Assembly (NCBI RefSeq): GCF_024206475.1
Contig: NZ_JAMBPR010000039.1
Coordinates: 21,843 to 85,842, forward strand
DNA length: 64,000 bases
DNA from: Paraburkholderia sp. CNPSo 3274
GTDB taxonomy: Bacteria > Pseudomonadota > Gammaproteobacteria > Burkholderiales > Burkholderiaceae
Reading direction: 5' to 3'
Positions 6,925 through 15,212 of this stretch are shown piece after piece. The notes under the pieces are model-generated. The model saw nothing but the letters and a program-made list of their open reading frames with translations, searched no databases and had not been told where the DNA came from. How positions within the stretch are numbered: the first letter of the stretch is position 1; each line of letters begins with the position of its first letter. A program made the translations under genes and the position numbers.

Positions 6925-8135
6925 CACTTCTTCTTGTTGACCACGAGCATGAGCGAATCCCACACGCGGCCCACGATACCGGCTTGCGGCACGGCTTCGA
7001 GCGCGACGAGCGGAACCTGCGCGAGCACCTTGCCATCCGCGCCCACGAACTTTGCCGAGCCGACCTGCTGGCCAACCGTGAGCGGGGCGATCAGCGGACT
7101 GTTGAGTTCGACCTGCGGCTTGGCCTTGTCGGCGGCGCCCTTGGGCAGCGTGACGAACTGATCCTTCTGCACGCCGACCTTCACGGCGCCAAGGGTGCCC
7201 TTGTAGACGCGCGGCGTCGCCACCGCCTGGTTCGCCTGATAGATGCGCGTGGTGTCGTACGCGCTATAGCCGTAGTTCAGCATCTTCAGGCTGTCCTGCA
7301 CGCGGTCGTGTTCCTTCTGCTCGCCCATCATCACCGAGACGAGACGGCGGTTGCCGCCGCCCGCGAGCGGACGCTTGGCCGACGCGATCAGGCAGTAGCC
7401 CGCGGCTTGCGTGTGGCCGGTCTTCAGACCGTCGACCGTCGGGTCGATCCACAGCAGGCGGTTGCGGTTCGGCTGCTTGATGTTGTTGTACTTGAATTCC
7501 TTGACCGAGAAGATTTCGTAGTACTCGGGATAGTCGCGAATCAGACGCGCGGAGAGCGTGGCGAGGTCGCCCGCCGTCGTGTAGTGATTCGGGTCGGGCA
7601 TGCCGTTTACGTCGGCGAAGTGCGTGTGCGTCATGCCGAGCTTCTGCGCTTCGGCGTTCATCATGTTGACGAAGTTCGCTTCGCTGCCGCCCACGAGTTC
7701 GGCCAGCGCGATGGCCGCGTCGTTGCCCGACTGCACGATCATGCCATACACGAGGTCATGCACCGAGACCGGCTTGTTCGCTTCGATGAACATGCGCGAC
7801 TCGTCGTTCTTCACGCGGCGCACGGCTTCGCTTGGCTCGATGACCTGATCCATCGAGATCTTCTTGCTCTGCAGCGCCTCGAACACGAGGTACGCGGTCA
7901 TGAGCTTCGTGAGCGATGCGGGTTCGACGCGCTCATCGGCGTTGCCGGAGGCGAGCACCTGGTTCGCGGTGGCGTCGACGAGCACCCACGAGCGCGCATT
8001 CACGCCAGGAGGCGGCACCTGCGCGAGCGCGCTCGCGCTCGCGAGAAGCGAGGCGGGCAAGAGCGCTGCGAGCGTGACATTGCGAACGATGGAGGAAGGA
8101 ACGAAAGACGTATGGCCAGAGGAGAGAAAACGCAT
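6924..8135 (-). CDS. dacA: Serine-type D-Ala-D-Ala carboxypeptidase (PBP5/6 family)
   Basis: A 403-residue peptidase S11 protein that trims the terminal D-alanine of peptidoglycan pentapeptides in the periplasm. The catalytic motifs are in order: SLTK (S74, K77), SGN (S136) and KTG (K238). A signal peptide covers about residues 15-38 (LAALLPASLLASASALAQ), and the C-terminal region carries the PBP5 beta-domain and an amphipathic tail ending in LMLVVNKKK for membrane attachment. I chose the ATG at 8135 (MRFLSSG) because longer in-frame starts precede an unlikely Arg-rich leader. It heads the coupled run with the aminotransferase and DUF493 genes. The symbol could equally be dacC. Confidence 0.94.
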   Translation of the reverse strand: MRFLSSGHTSFVPSSIVRNVTLAALLPASLLASASALAQVPPPGVNARSWVLVDATANQVLASGNADERVEPASLTKLMTAYLVFEALQSKKISMDQVIEPSEAVRRVKNDESRMFIEANKPVSVHDLVYGMIVQSGNDAAIALAELVGGSEANFVNMMNAEAQKLGMTHTHFADVNGMPDPNHYTTAGDLATLSARLIRDYPEYYEIFSVKEFKYNNIKQPNRNRLLWIDPTVDGLKTGHTQAAGYCLIASAKRPLAGGGNRRLVSVMMGEQKEHDRVQDSLKMLNYGYSAYDTTRIYQANQAVATPRVYKGTLGAVKVGVQKDQFVTLPKGAADKAKPQVELNSPLIAPLTVGQQVGSAKFVGADGKVLAQVPLVALEAVPQAGIVGRVWDSLMLVVNKKK

Positions 8136-8263
8136 AGGTTCAGGTCGGGCGGAATTGGGACGGGATGAACGTAGCGCGCCATGCGGCGCACGGTCGGTGA
8201 AAGCCGGAATGCGGATGCCGTGCATGCGCCGATCGCGGCGCAGCAAGCACAAAATTGGCGAAC

Positions 8264-8269
8264 ATTATA
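8264..8269 (-). promoter_or_regulatory. -10 element upstream of dacA
   Basis: TATAAT on the minus strand within the 269-base space between dacA and the alpha/beta hydrolase gene. No good -35 hexamer is found at 16-18 bases, so an extended or activator-dependent promoter is possible. The rest of the space shows no gene. Confidence 0.4.
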
Positions 8270-8404
8270 CGCGTCACGTCGTGGCGAATTTTCGCGATGT
8301 CACACGTTTGCGCATACCTGTCGTGCATTTTTCACGCATTTCTCCCGGCATACGCGAGGTGACGAACGGCCTGCATCGGGCCCCGAAAGATTGGGGCCGA
8401 CACG

Positions 8405-9037
8405 TCAGCGCCACGCTTCGACGATGATGCGCTTCAGGATATGAAGCTTGCGGTGCAGGAAATGTTCTGCCCCCGGAATCACGACGATCGGCAATTCCTG
8501 CGGACGCGCCCATTCGTACACCGAGAGAATGGGCACGGTGTCGTCGAGTTCGCCGTGGATCACGAGCGTATCGTCGCGCACGGGCGCGACTTCCCAACGG
8601 CTCGCTGCCGTCCCGACGAACACCATGCGCTCGATTGCCCCACCCGCTTCGAGATAGCGCTTCGCGACGTGCGAGAGCACGAAGGTGCCGAACGAAAAGC
8701 CCGCGAGCACGAGCGGCACGTCGGTCTGGCCCGGTTGCGCGCGCATCCAGGCGAGCAGATCGAGCAGATCGTCCTGTTCGCCGATGCCGTTGTCGTGCGT
8801 GCCCGCCGTTTCGCCCACGCCGCGAAAGTTCGAGCGATAGGTCGTGTAGCCGAGCTGCACCAGCGTGCGCGCGAGCGTTTGCGCGACCTTGTTGTCCATC
8901 GTGCCGCCAAAGAGCGGATGCGGATGCGCGACGAGCGCAATGCCGCGCGGCGTCGTGCCAGCGTCGGGCACATCGAGCGCGCATTCGATCTTGCCGACGG
9001 GACCGTCGATCTGGAATTTTTGTGTCTGGGCGTTCAT
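8405..9037 (-). CDS. Alpha/beta hydrolase, small serine hydrolase family
   Basis: A 210-residue cytosolic alpha/beta hydrolase of the type often called YfhR/COG2945. The family motif HPHPLFGGTMDNKV near residue 38 is clear. The nucleophile elbow GFSFG (about residue 110), the acid in GELDDTVP and the histidine in PGAEHFLHRKL complete the triad. No signal peptide. It is the last gene of a leftward run behind the ferredoxin and VanZ genes, 47 bases after the ferredoxin stop. An AAGGA about ten bases before the ATG serves as ribosome site. Substrate is unknown; small esters or peptides are possible. Confidence 0.88.
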   Translation of the reverse strand: MNAQTQKFQIDGPVGKIECALDVPDAGTTPRGIALVAHPHPLFGGTMDNKVAQTLARTLVQLGYTTYRSNFRGVGETAGTHDNGIGEQDDLLDLLAWMRAQPGQTDVPLVLAGFSFGTFVLSHVAKRYLEAGGAIERMVFVGTAASRWEVAPVRDDTLVIHGELDDTVPILSVYEWARPQELPIVVIPGAEHFLHRKLHILKRIIVEAWR

Positions 9038-9084
9038 CGTGCGGCAGTCCTTACGGGTACTTTTTGGCCGTGCATCGGGGTCGA

Positions 9085-9411
9085 TCAGCGATCGATCTTG
9101 AGGCGCTCGACCACCTGGCCGTTCTGCAGATGCGAGACGACGATTTCGTCGATGTCGCTCTCGTCGATATACGTGTACCACGTGCCTTCCGGATACACGA
9201 CGACGGTCGGGCCCTCCTCGCAGCGGTCGAGACAACCCGCCTTGTTGATGCGCACCTGGCCCGGGCCTGCGAGACCCAGCTGCTTCACGCGCTTTTTCGC
9301 GTACTCCTGCATGGCTTGTGCGTTGCAATTCGCGCAGCTCGGGCGGTCCGCGCCGGGTTCGCGCTGGTTCAGGCAGAAAAAGACGTGGTACTTGTAGAAC
9401 GAATCGGTCAT
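9085..9411 (-). CDS. [2Fe-2S] ferredoxin, thioredoxin-like fold
   Basis: A 108-residue thioredoxin-like ferredoxin related to the NuoE C-terminal domain and Shethna-type ferredoxins. Likely cluster ligands are C13 (FFCLNQ), C26 or C29 (PSCANC), C60 and C64 (AGCLDRCEEGP). The tail WYTYIDESDIDEIVVSHL is typical of the family. The ATG at 9411 (MTDSFYKYHVF) is taken because sequence upstream of it has no family similarity. Its electron partner is not evident: neighbours are VanZ and alpha/beta hydrolase genes. It is probably part of the same leftward transcript as the lipid transporter. Confidence 0.93.
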   Translation of the reverse strand: MTDSFYKYHVFFCLNQREPGADRPSCANCNAQAMQEYAKKRVKQLGLAGPGQVRINKAGCLDRCEEGPTVVVYPEGTWYTYIDESDIDEIVVSHLQNGQVVERLKIDR

Positions 9412-9573
9412 GGCGTGGGGCACCGGTGAGTGTCGTGCAGTGAGCGCAGGCTTGCTGAAAGCGCGTGGCCCGCCTTGAGGCATTACATTGCGTTGCGCGC
9501 GAGCGTGGCTGCGCGGCGATCCGGTCGATTATAACGAGCGCGGCGTGAACGCTCAGGCGAGCGCCGCGCGCCC

Positions 9574-10932
9574 TCACCGGTCGTGGCGAGCGCGCTTCGC
9601 GGCCCGGCGCGCGCGCCGCACGAGCCACGCGCGCTCGAGCGAGAACGCCGTCCACGCAAGCGCGGCCCAGGGCCACGTCCATGCGAGCCAGCGCGCGAGG
9701 CCGTTGAAGTGCAGGTAGCGGCCCTGCCGCCAGTCCGCGAGCACGACGTCGAAATACGGGTTCACCGGCAACACGTTCACGAACACGAGGGCCACAGCGA
9801 GCGCGAGTGTCGCCGCCGCTGCGCGCACGGCGCGCGGCAGGCGCAAGGCGAGAAACGCGAGAAGCGTGCCCCACACGAGGCCAGCGAGCGCCCCCGGCGT
9901 CGCCCAGTCGAAAATGAGCCCGCTTTGCGACTGCAGAAAGGTCGCGCCCACCTTGACGACGAGCGTGAACGCAATCAGCGCGATGACGAGCCGCGCGCGC
10001 GGCGCCCGGGAGCGCATGGGGAGCGTCGCGAACGCCGCCGCGCCGAACAGGTTCAGCGTCGTGACGATCGCTTCCCAGCCGCTATCGGGCAAGCGCGCGG
10101 CGAGCATGTCGGGCAGCGAGCGCAGATGCCAGGCGGCGGGCGTCCAGGCGAGCACGGCGTCCTGCATCGAGCCGTCGAGGCGCTGCCAGAGCGCGCGCGC
10201 CCACTCGCCCAGGCCGAAGAGGCGCGGCGTGGGGTACATCGTCGCGAACGGCCAAAGCGCCGCGAGCACCATCAGCACTGCCGCGTCGCGCTCGAACCAG
10301 CGAAAGCGCAGGCGGCGCAGGAAGCCCCGCTCGAGCAGCGCGCCGGTGGCGGGCGCCGCCACGAGCGCGCCGAGCAACGCGCCGAGTGCATTCGACGCGA
10401 GATCGAGATTGGACGCGACGCGCGTGGGCAACCAGGTCTGCACGGCCTCCATGACGCCCGAGAGCAGCGTGCCCGCAATGGCGGCGAGCAGCACCGCGAG
10501 CAAGCCCCGCCAGCGCGGCCACGCGGCGAGCACGACGAGCGCGCCGAACGGCATGTAGCCGAGCACGTTGGTGACGATGTCGAACACTGTCCAGTAGCGT
10601 GGCCACGGATCGCCGAGATAGGCGAAGGGACTGAGGCCGAGCGAGCGCCAGCCGGAGAACGGATACCACGAGCCATAGACGATCAGCGCGGTGTAAAGCG
10701 CGAGCGACTGACGCGAGAGCGTCGAGGCCTGGCGCGGCAGCGGCTCGCGTGTGGCGGCTGGCGATGGCGCTGATGACGCGGGCGCGGGCGTGTCGCCGCT
10801 GGCGATCGCACCGCGTTCGTCGCCAGCGCCCTGGCCGCTGTTTTGACCACCGCCCTGGCCACCCTCGTCGCCGTCCATCCCGCGCCGCCCGCCTTGCGGG
10901 GCGCGCAGCCGGAGCCGTCCCGCTTCGATCAT
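9574..10932 (-). CDS. VanZ-family membrane protein
   Basis: A 452-residue integral membrane protein. The first 65 residues are Gly/Asp/Ala-rich and probably cytoplasmic; about ten hydrophobic segments follow from residue 75 (LALYTALIVYGSWYPFSGWR is the first). The segments DIVTNVLGYMPFGALVVLAA and the SNLDLASNALGALLGALV stretch are the VanZ signature. VanZ-type proteins are linked to teicoplanin resistance in enterococci, but in proteobacteria their role is unknown. A GTG or ATG further in (second ATG at 10878) could be the true start. The gene lies 68 bases after the PqiC-type lipoprotein gene in the same direction. Confidence 0.88.
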   Translation of the reverse strand: MIEAGRLRLRAPQGGRRGMDGDEGGQGGGQNSGQGAGDERGAIASGDTPAPASSAPSPAATREPLPRQASTLSRQSLALYTALIVYGSWYPFSGWRSLGLSPFAYLGDPWPRYWTVFDIVTNVLGYMPFGALVVLAAWPRWRGLLAVLLAAIAGTLLSGVMEAVQTWLPTRVASNLDLASNALGALLGALVAAPATGALLERGFLRRLRFRWFERDAAVLMVLAALWPFATMYPTPRLFGLGEWARALWQRLDGSMQDAVLAWTPAAWHLRSLPDMLAARLPDSGWEAIVTTLNLFGAAAFATLPMRSRAPRARLVIALIAFTLVVKVGATFLQSQSGLIFDWATPGALAGLVWGTLLAFLALRLPRAVRAAAATLALAVALVFVNVLPVNPYFDVVLADWRQGRYLHFNGLARWLAWTWPWAALAWTAFSLERAWLVRRARRAAKRARHDR

Positions 10933-11000
10933 CCGCTATCCCGCCCTTGCCCCCAATGCCACGCCGCGCACTGTTATCGCGCGACGCCTGTCCATGTCCC

Positions 11001-11669
11001 TCAAGGCGTGCCCGCGAACGACTGCGTGCTCAGCCACGCGCCCAGCTGATTGGCGAAATCGTCGCTGGCCGCCTGCAGCGCGCGCACGCCGCCCGCGGCG
11101 TCCGGCGTGGCCGCCGGCGCGCGCGTGGCGAACGAGCGCTGCGCCAGCACCTTGCCGCCCCGCATGAGCGTGGCACGCGCGGCCAGCACGCCCGCGCTTT
11201 GCGTCGGGCTCTCGAAGACCTGCTCGAACTCGTACAGTTCGACCTTGAGCATCGGCGCCTGCACGGCGTCGCCGCCCGCGAGCACCGTCGCGTGCGCGCC
11301 GAGCGACGTGCGCAGGTGTTCCGTGAGCAGCCGCGCGGGCGACATCGTCCAGCGGCTGTTCGCGTAGCGCGCCGTACGCTGCGAGTCGAAATTCATCCGG
11401 TAGAGGATGCCGTCGTTATCGAGCGGCGGCGGCGCGCTGACCGCCAGCACCTTCAGGAGCGGCCTGGCGCCCGGCGCCGCGGGGGCGGCCTGGGCGTCTT
11501 GCGCTTCCAGTGACGACTGCAGCCCGAGGTCGTAGCGAACATCGTTGATCGAAGCCGGATTGCCCGCGCAGGCGGCGAGGAGCGCACCGAGCGCGAGCGC
11601 CGCCAGCAAGGCTGAGCCAGCCGCTGCGGCGCGTTGCATCGATCGTGGCAGGCGTGATGTGCGTGACAT
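11001..11669 (-). CDS. ABC-type transport auxiliary lipoprotein (PqiC/DUF330-like)
   Basis: A 222-residue outer-membrane lipoprotein. The signal peptide ends in a lipobox (ALLAAC) with the modified Cys at about residue 34. The mature part contains the YDLG and RYANSRWTMSPARLLTEHL segments of the PqiC/YmbA family, and it ends in a helical ANQLGAWL stretch. Start at 11669 (MSRTSRL) has AAGGAA nine bases upstream. Partner genes upstream encode the MCE protein, ATPase and permease, so this is expected to be the outer-membrane component that receives the MCE tunnel, as PqiC does for PqiB. Confidence 0.92.
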   Translation of the reverse strand: MSRTSRLPRSMQRAAAAGSALLAALALGALLAACAGNPASINDVRYDLGLQSSLEAQDAQAAPAAPGARPLLKVLAVSAPPPLDNDGILYRMNFDSQRTARYANSRWTMSPARLLTEHLRTSLGAHATVLAGGDAVQAPMLKVELYEFEQVFESPTQSAGVLAARATLMRGGKVLAQRSFATRAPAATPDAAGGVRALQAASDDFANQLGAWLSTQSFAGTP

Positions 11670-11756
11670 TGCGTTTCCTTCTTTGGCGCGCGGCGTATGC
11701 GCCGCGCGAAAGTGCATCGAATGGTGTCGCGTAAGGCCGCAGGGCAGTGGCGCGGC

Positions 11757-12722
11757 CTACTTCGTCACCGCAGCGGCCGGCCACGCAAAGCCCGGCTCGC
11801 CGGGCCCGGGCGCCGGCTGCGGCGCGCCGCCGAACAGCACGCTGCGCGGACTCGTGCTGAAGGTGCCCGCCGCGCGGTCCACGGCGCGCATGGCCGAGCG
11901 CACATCGTCGGTGAGCGAGTCGACGCGCGGCAGCGTGTCGTAGCCCACGCGCGCCGACAGGTCCTGGATCGAGGCGTCGATCGAGGTGAGCGCCGCCCCC
12001 GCCTGGGCCGCCGCCGTGCCGGCTTTGTTGAGATTGGTCTGGAACGGGCCGTCCGGGCGGTTCATGCTCGTGATGAGCGTGTTGGTCGACTGCAGCGTGT
12101 GCTGCAACTCCGTCACCGCGCCCGGCAGCTGCTTCGCGGTGGGCTGGAGCTGCTGGGCGAGCACGTTCACGCTGCTCGCGGCCTGCTGCAGGCTGTTCAC
12201 GGCCTGCATCACCTGCTTGCGGTTGTCCTCGGAGAGCATTTGGTCGATGTCGCCGGCAATGCTGTCGAGCTTGCGCAGGAGCGCGTCGCCACGGCGCTGG
12301 AGCTGGTCGAGCAAGCCCGGGCGCAGCGGCAGCTCGGCCACGCGCGCCGCCGAAGAATGCAGTGGCGAGAGGTCGATGCCATTGTCGTCGAGCTGCACGA
12401 ACGCGATGCCTGTCACGCCCTGCAGCGCGAGCGAGCCGAAGGTGGAGCGCGTCATCGGCGCCTTCTGGTCGACGAGAATGCGAATGCGGATCTGGCCCGG
12501 ATGCTGGGTATCGAACTTGATCGACTGCACCTTGCCCACGTCGATACCGCGAAAACGCACCGCCGCGTCCGGATAGAGGCCCGTCACGCTCGAGCGCGAA
12601 ATGAGGTCGTACGGCACGCGCACGGAGCGGTCGGCGCTGAAGAAGATGACGACAAGCGCGATCACGATGAGCAGCCCTATCGTGAACATGCCCGCCCAGA
12701 ACGCATGCGGTTTGTTTTCCAT
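11757..12722 (-). CDS. MlaD-type MCE-domain protein
   Basis: A 321-residue protein anchored by one N-terminal helix (about residues 9-28, AGMFTIGLLIVIALVVIFF) followed by a single MCE domain (about 36-115). The key stretch is GLYPDAAVRFRGIDVGKV and, later, LQGVTGIAFVQLDD. A long helical region with heptad-like spacing follows (residues 130-250), resembling the coiled helices that form tunnels in PqiB/LetB-like proteins. It is expected to form a hexameric periplasmic lipid conduit over the permease. AAGGAA precedes the ATG. The single MCE domain with a long helical tail separates it from short E. coli MlaD (183 residues). Confidence 0.94.
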   Translation of the reverse strand: MENKPHAFWAGMFTIGLLIVIALVVIFFSADRSVRVPYDLISRSSVTGLYPDAAVRFRGIDVGKVQSIKFDTQHPGQIRIRILVDQKAPMTRSTFGSLALQGVTGIAFVQLDDNGIDLSPLHSSAARVAELPLRPGLLDQLQRRGDALLRKLDSIAGDIDQMLSEDNRKQVMQAVNSLQQAASSVNVLAQQLQPTAKQLPGAVTELQHTLQSTNTLITSMNRPDGPFQTNLNKAGTAAAQAGAALTSIDASIQDLSARVGYDTLPRVDSLTDDVRSAMRAVDRAAGTFSTSPRSVLFGGAPQPAPGPGEPGFAWPAAAVTK

Positions 12723-12795
12723 CGTCAGATTCCTTCTTTGGCGGCCGCGGCGCGCCGGTTAAGCCGGTCAAGCCGGATACGGGCGTGCGCAGGCC

Positions 12796-13731
12796 CTACC
12801 ACGGCTTGTACCCCACGGCTGCTGGAGCGAGCGCCGCCGGCGGCAGCTTCGCGCGCCGCTCGGGCGGCAGCGCCTGGAGCGCGCGGCGACCGCGCATGCC
12901 CAGAAAGTACTCGCGGATGAACGGATGATCGACGCTCGCCGCCTCCTCCACGGGCGCCGCCACGAGCACCCTGCGCTCGGCCAGCACGGCCACGCGTGTG
13001 GAGAGCGCGACCATGGCGTCGAGGTCGTGCGTGACGAGCACGACGGTGAGCCCCAACGCCCGGTGCAGCGTGCTGATGAGGTCCACCACTTCATCGGAGG
13101 AGCGCGGATCGAGCCCAGCCGTGGGCTCGTCGAGAAAGAGCAGCTCCGGCTCCAGCACGATCGCGCGCGCGAGGCCCACGCGCTTGATCATGCCGCCCGA
13201 GAGCGCGGCCGGCATTTTGGAGGCGTGCTTGCACGGCAGCCCCACCATTTCGAGCTTGAGCATCACGATGTCGCGCATCAGGCCGGCCGGCACCTTGCCA
13301 AGCTCGCGCACCGGCTGGGCGATGTTGTCGAACACGGTGAGCGACGAGAACAGCGCGCCTTGCTGGAACAGCATGCCGGTGCGCGTGCGCATGAGGCGCG
13401 CGCGCTCGGGATCGATGGTCGTGATGTTTTCGCCGAACATCTTGATGGTGCCCGAGGTCGGCTTCTCGAGCCCGAGGATCTGGCGCACGAGCGTGGTCTT
13501 GCCCGAGCCCGAGCCGCCCACCAGCGTGACGATCTCGCCACGGCGAATTTCCAGGTTCAGATGCTGATGGACGACGTTGCGCCCGTAGCGCTTCGAGAGA
13601 TTGTGGACCTCGATCACCGGCTCGCCGATGGTCGGCAGCGGCAAATCCTGCGCGACCTCCTTGAGCGGCGTGGTGATCGTGCCGGTCGTTTTCGTCTCGA
13701 TCGTCGTAACCGTCGTGCCAGTCGTGCTCAT
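12796..13731 (-). CDS. ABC transporter ATPase of the MCE lipid transporter (MlaF type)
   Basis: A 311-residue ATPase. Walker A is GGSGSGKTT (about residue 70), the signature is LSGGM with IKRVGLARAI, Walker B is LLFLDEPTAGLDP and the switch is THD. The first 40 residues are a Thr-rich extension (TTGTTVTTIETKTTGTI) not found in E. coli MlaF, and the C-terminal tail of about 45 residues is Ala/Pro/Arg-rich. The start ATG (13731) overlaps the stop of the permease gene (ATGA), so permease and ATPase are translationally coupled. It powers phospholipid movement between inner membrane and the MCE component; direction is not decided by sequence. Confidence 0.95.
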   Translation of the reverse strand: MSTTGTTVTTIETKTTGTITTPLKEVAQDLPLPTIGEPVIEVHNLSKRYGRNVVHQHLNLEIRRGEIVTLVGGSGSGKTTLVRQILGLEKPTSGTIKMFGENITTIDPERARLMRTRTGMLFQQGALFSSLTVFDNIAQPVRELGKVPAGLMRDIVMLKLEMVGLPCKHASKMPAALSGGMIKRVGLARAIVLEPELLFLDEPTAGLDPRSSDEVVDLISTLHRALGLTVVLVTHDLDAMVALSTRVAVLAERRVLVAAPVEEAASVDHPFIREYFLGMRGRRALQALPPERRAKLPPAALAPAAVGYKPW

Positions 13732-14891
13732 GAAAGCCCCACGTTCTGGAACAGGATCGCAAACACGGCGTCGGCGAGGATCACGATCGTGATCGACGTG
13801 ACGACCGACGTGGTCGTGCCCTCGCCCAGGCTCTGCGAATTCGCCTTGATGCGAAAGCCGAAGTGACAGCCCACGATCGCCACCAGCATGCCGAACGCCA
13901 CTCCTTTGCCGAGGCCGATCCACACGTTGGCGATCGGCACGACGCTGGGCATCGAGCGCATGAACCACGAAATGTCGATACCCAGCACGATCTTCGCCGC
14001 GATCGCGCCGCCTAGCAACGCAATGATGTCGGTCCAGATCACGAGCAGCGGCATGGCGACGCCGAGCGCGATCACGCGCGGCAGGATGAGGCGCAGGCCG
14101 TGCGAGATGCCCATCACGCGCATGGCGTCGAGTTCTTCGGTCACGCGCATCACGCCGATCTGCGCGGTGATGGCCGAGCCCGAGCGCCCTGCCACGAGAA
14201 TCGCCGAGAGCACGGGCCCGAGTTCGCGGATCACCGCGAGGCCGAGGATGTTGACGATGAACTGGTTCGCGCCGAAGAGGCGCAATTGCTGCGCCGAAAG
14301 GTACGACAGCACGATGCCGATCAGAAACGCGACGAGCGCCGTGATGGGCAGCGCGCGCGCGCCGGCGTTGTAGATGTTCGCCGAAATCTCGATCCAGGGC
14401 GTGACCTTGGGCTTGCGCACCACGAGCAGCAGATCGAGGATCACGCGCCCGAACATGGCGATGCCGCCATACAGGTGGTCGAAGAACGAGAAAATCGCGA
14501 GGCCGAGCTGCGTGACCGGATCGACGCGCACGATGCGCTCCGCCGGCTCGCGCACGGAGTCGAGCAGCGCGATGCGCTCGAAGATGTCGCGCTGCGTTTG
14601 CGTGAGGTCGACGAGATCGGCCGGCAGCTTGTGGCCCCAGGCGAGCCAGAGCGCCTGGCCGCCGACGTGGTCCATGCGCTCCACGCGCGAGAGGTCCCAT
14701 TCGCCGATGCGCTCTTCGGCGAGCGCGCGCAGGCGCCGGGTCGCGCCGCCCTGTTCGCGGTCGCGCGCGAGCGCGAGCGCTGTCCACTGGCCAGACAGGC
14801 GCACGGTCTTTCCGTGGGTGCCGGCCGAGACTTCAAGGCCGGGCGGCGTGTCTTGATTCAAGGGTAAGCACTCGGCGGACGGGGTGAGCAA
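13728..14891 (-). CDS. MlaE-type permease with N-terminal STAS-like domain
   Basis: A 387-residue MlaE-family inner-membrane permease. Residues 1-115 form a soluble STAS-like domain (VRLSGQWTALAL to MDHVGGQALWLAWGH), which in E. coli is the separate protein MlaB. The permease domain begins near residue 130 with conserved GGIAMFGRVILDLL, then NQFIVNILGLAVIRELGPVL and AITAQIGVMRVTEELDAMRV, the ATPase-contact helix region. The fusion makes MlaB unnecessary. It is the first gene of the leftward lipid-transport run; 321 bases separate it from divergent birA, and that space holds the TGTGG array. Confidence 0.95.
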   Translation of the reverse strand: MLTPSAECLPLNQDTPPGLEVSAGTHGKTVRLSGQWTALALARDREQGGATRRLRALAEERIGEWDLSRVERMDHVGGQALWLAWGHKLPADLVDLTQTQRDIFERIALLDSVREPAERIVRVDPVTQLGLAIFSFFDHLYGGIAMFGRVILDLLLVVRKPKVTPWIEISANIYNAGARALPITALVAFLIGIVLSYLSAQQLRLFGANQFIVNILGLAVIRELGPVLSAILVAGRSGSAITAQIGVMRVTEELDAMRVMGISHGLRLILPRVIALGVAMPLLVIWTDIIALLGGAIAAKIVLGIDISWFMRSMPSVVPIANVWIGLGKGVAFGMLVAIVGCHFGFRIKANSQSLGEGTTTSVVTSITIVILADAVFAILFQNVGLS

Positions 14892-14961
14892 ACATTGTAG
14901 CGAACGCGCCCCGTTTCGTCGGTCCGAAAGCGCACGGCCGGCGCTCAGACACGAGGCGAAC

Positions 14962-15145
14962 TGTGGGCAACTCTCTGGATAACTTGTGGACTGCCTGTGG
15001 GCAGCCTGTGAATTGCCTATAGATTAAGCAAATTGCGCGAAAATCGGCGGTGCGGTTATCACTTTCGGATCCCATCGGACACCTTCGATCCTGTGGACGA
15101 TTCCGTGGATAACCTGTGGGCTACCTGTGGGTGGCGTGTGGATTA
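14962..15145. repeat. Phased array of TGTGG units, partly DnaA-box-like
   Basis: In the 321-base gene-free space between the MlaE-type permease and birA, units of the form CCTGTGGRYWR recur with first T at 14962, 14974, 14985, 14996, 15007 and (degenerate TATAGATTA) 15018, and again at 15092, 15104, 15115, 15126 and 15137. Spacing is 11 or 12 bases, one helical turn. Several units are one base from the DnaA box TGTGGATAA: 14974, 15104 and 15137. An A/T-richer stretch (about 15015-15060) lies between the two blocks. Function is unknown; phased protein binding, possibly DnaA, is the simplest reading. Confidence 0.7.
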
Positions 15146-15199
15146 CCCGCATTTCGGGTCGAAACCAGCGTCGCGGCCTGCTGCCCGCGCCCCAGCCAC

Positions 15200-15205
15200 T
15201 ACAAT
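15200..15205 (+). promoter_or_regulatory. -10 element immediately before birA
   Basis: TACAAT ends eight bases before the birA ATG, so a transcript starting the usual 6-8 bases later would begin at or next to the start codon. No Shine-Dalgarno sequence precedes this ATG. The message may be leaderless; an upstream promoter cannot be excluded. Confidence 0.4.
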
Positions 15206-15212
15206 ATGAGAC

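Noticed and set aside
12796..14787. A 663-codon minus-strand frame that joins the ATPase to sequence within the permease gene
   Set aside because: Only the part from 13731 leftward matches an ABC ATPase. The upstream part overlaps the permease gene in another frame and is noise, so this is not a fusion protein.
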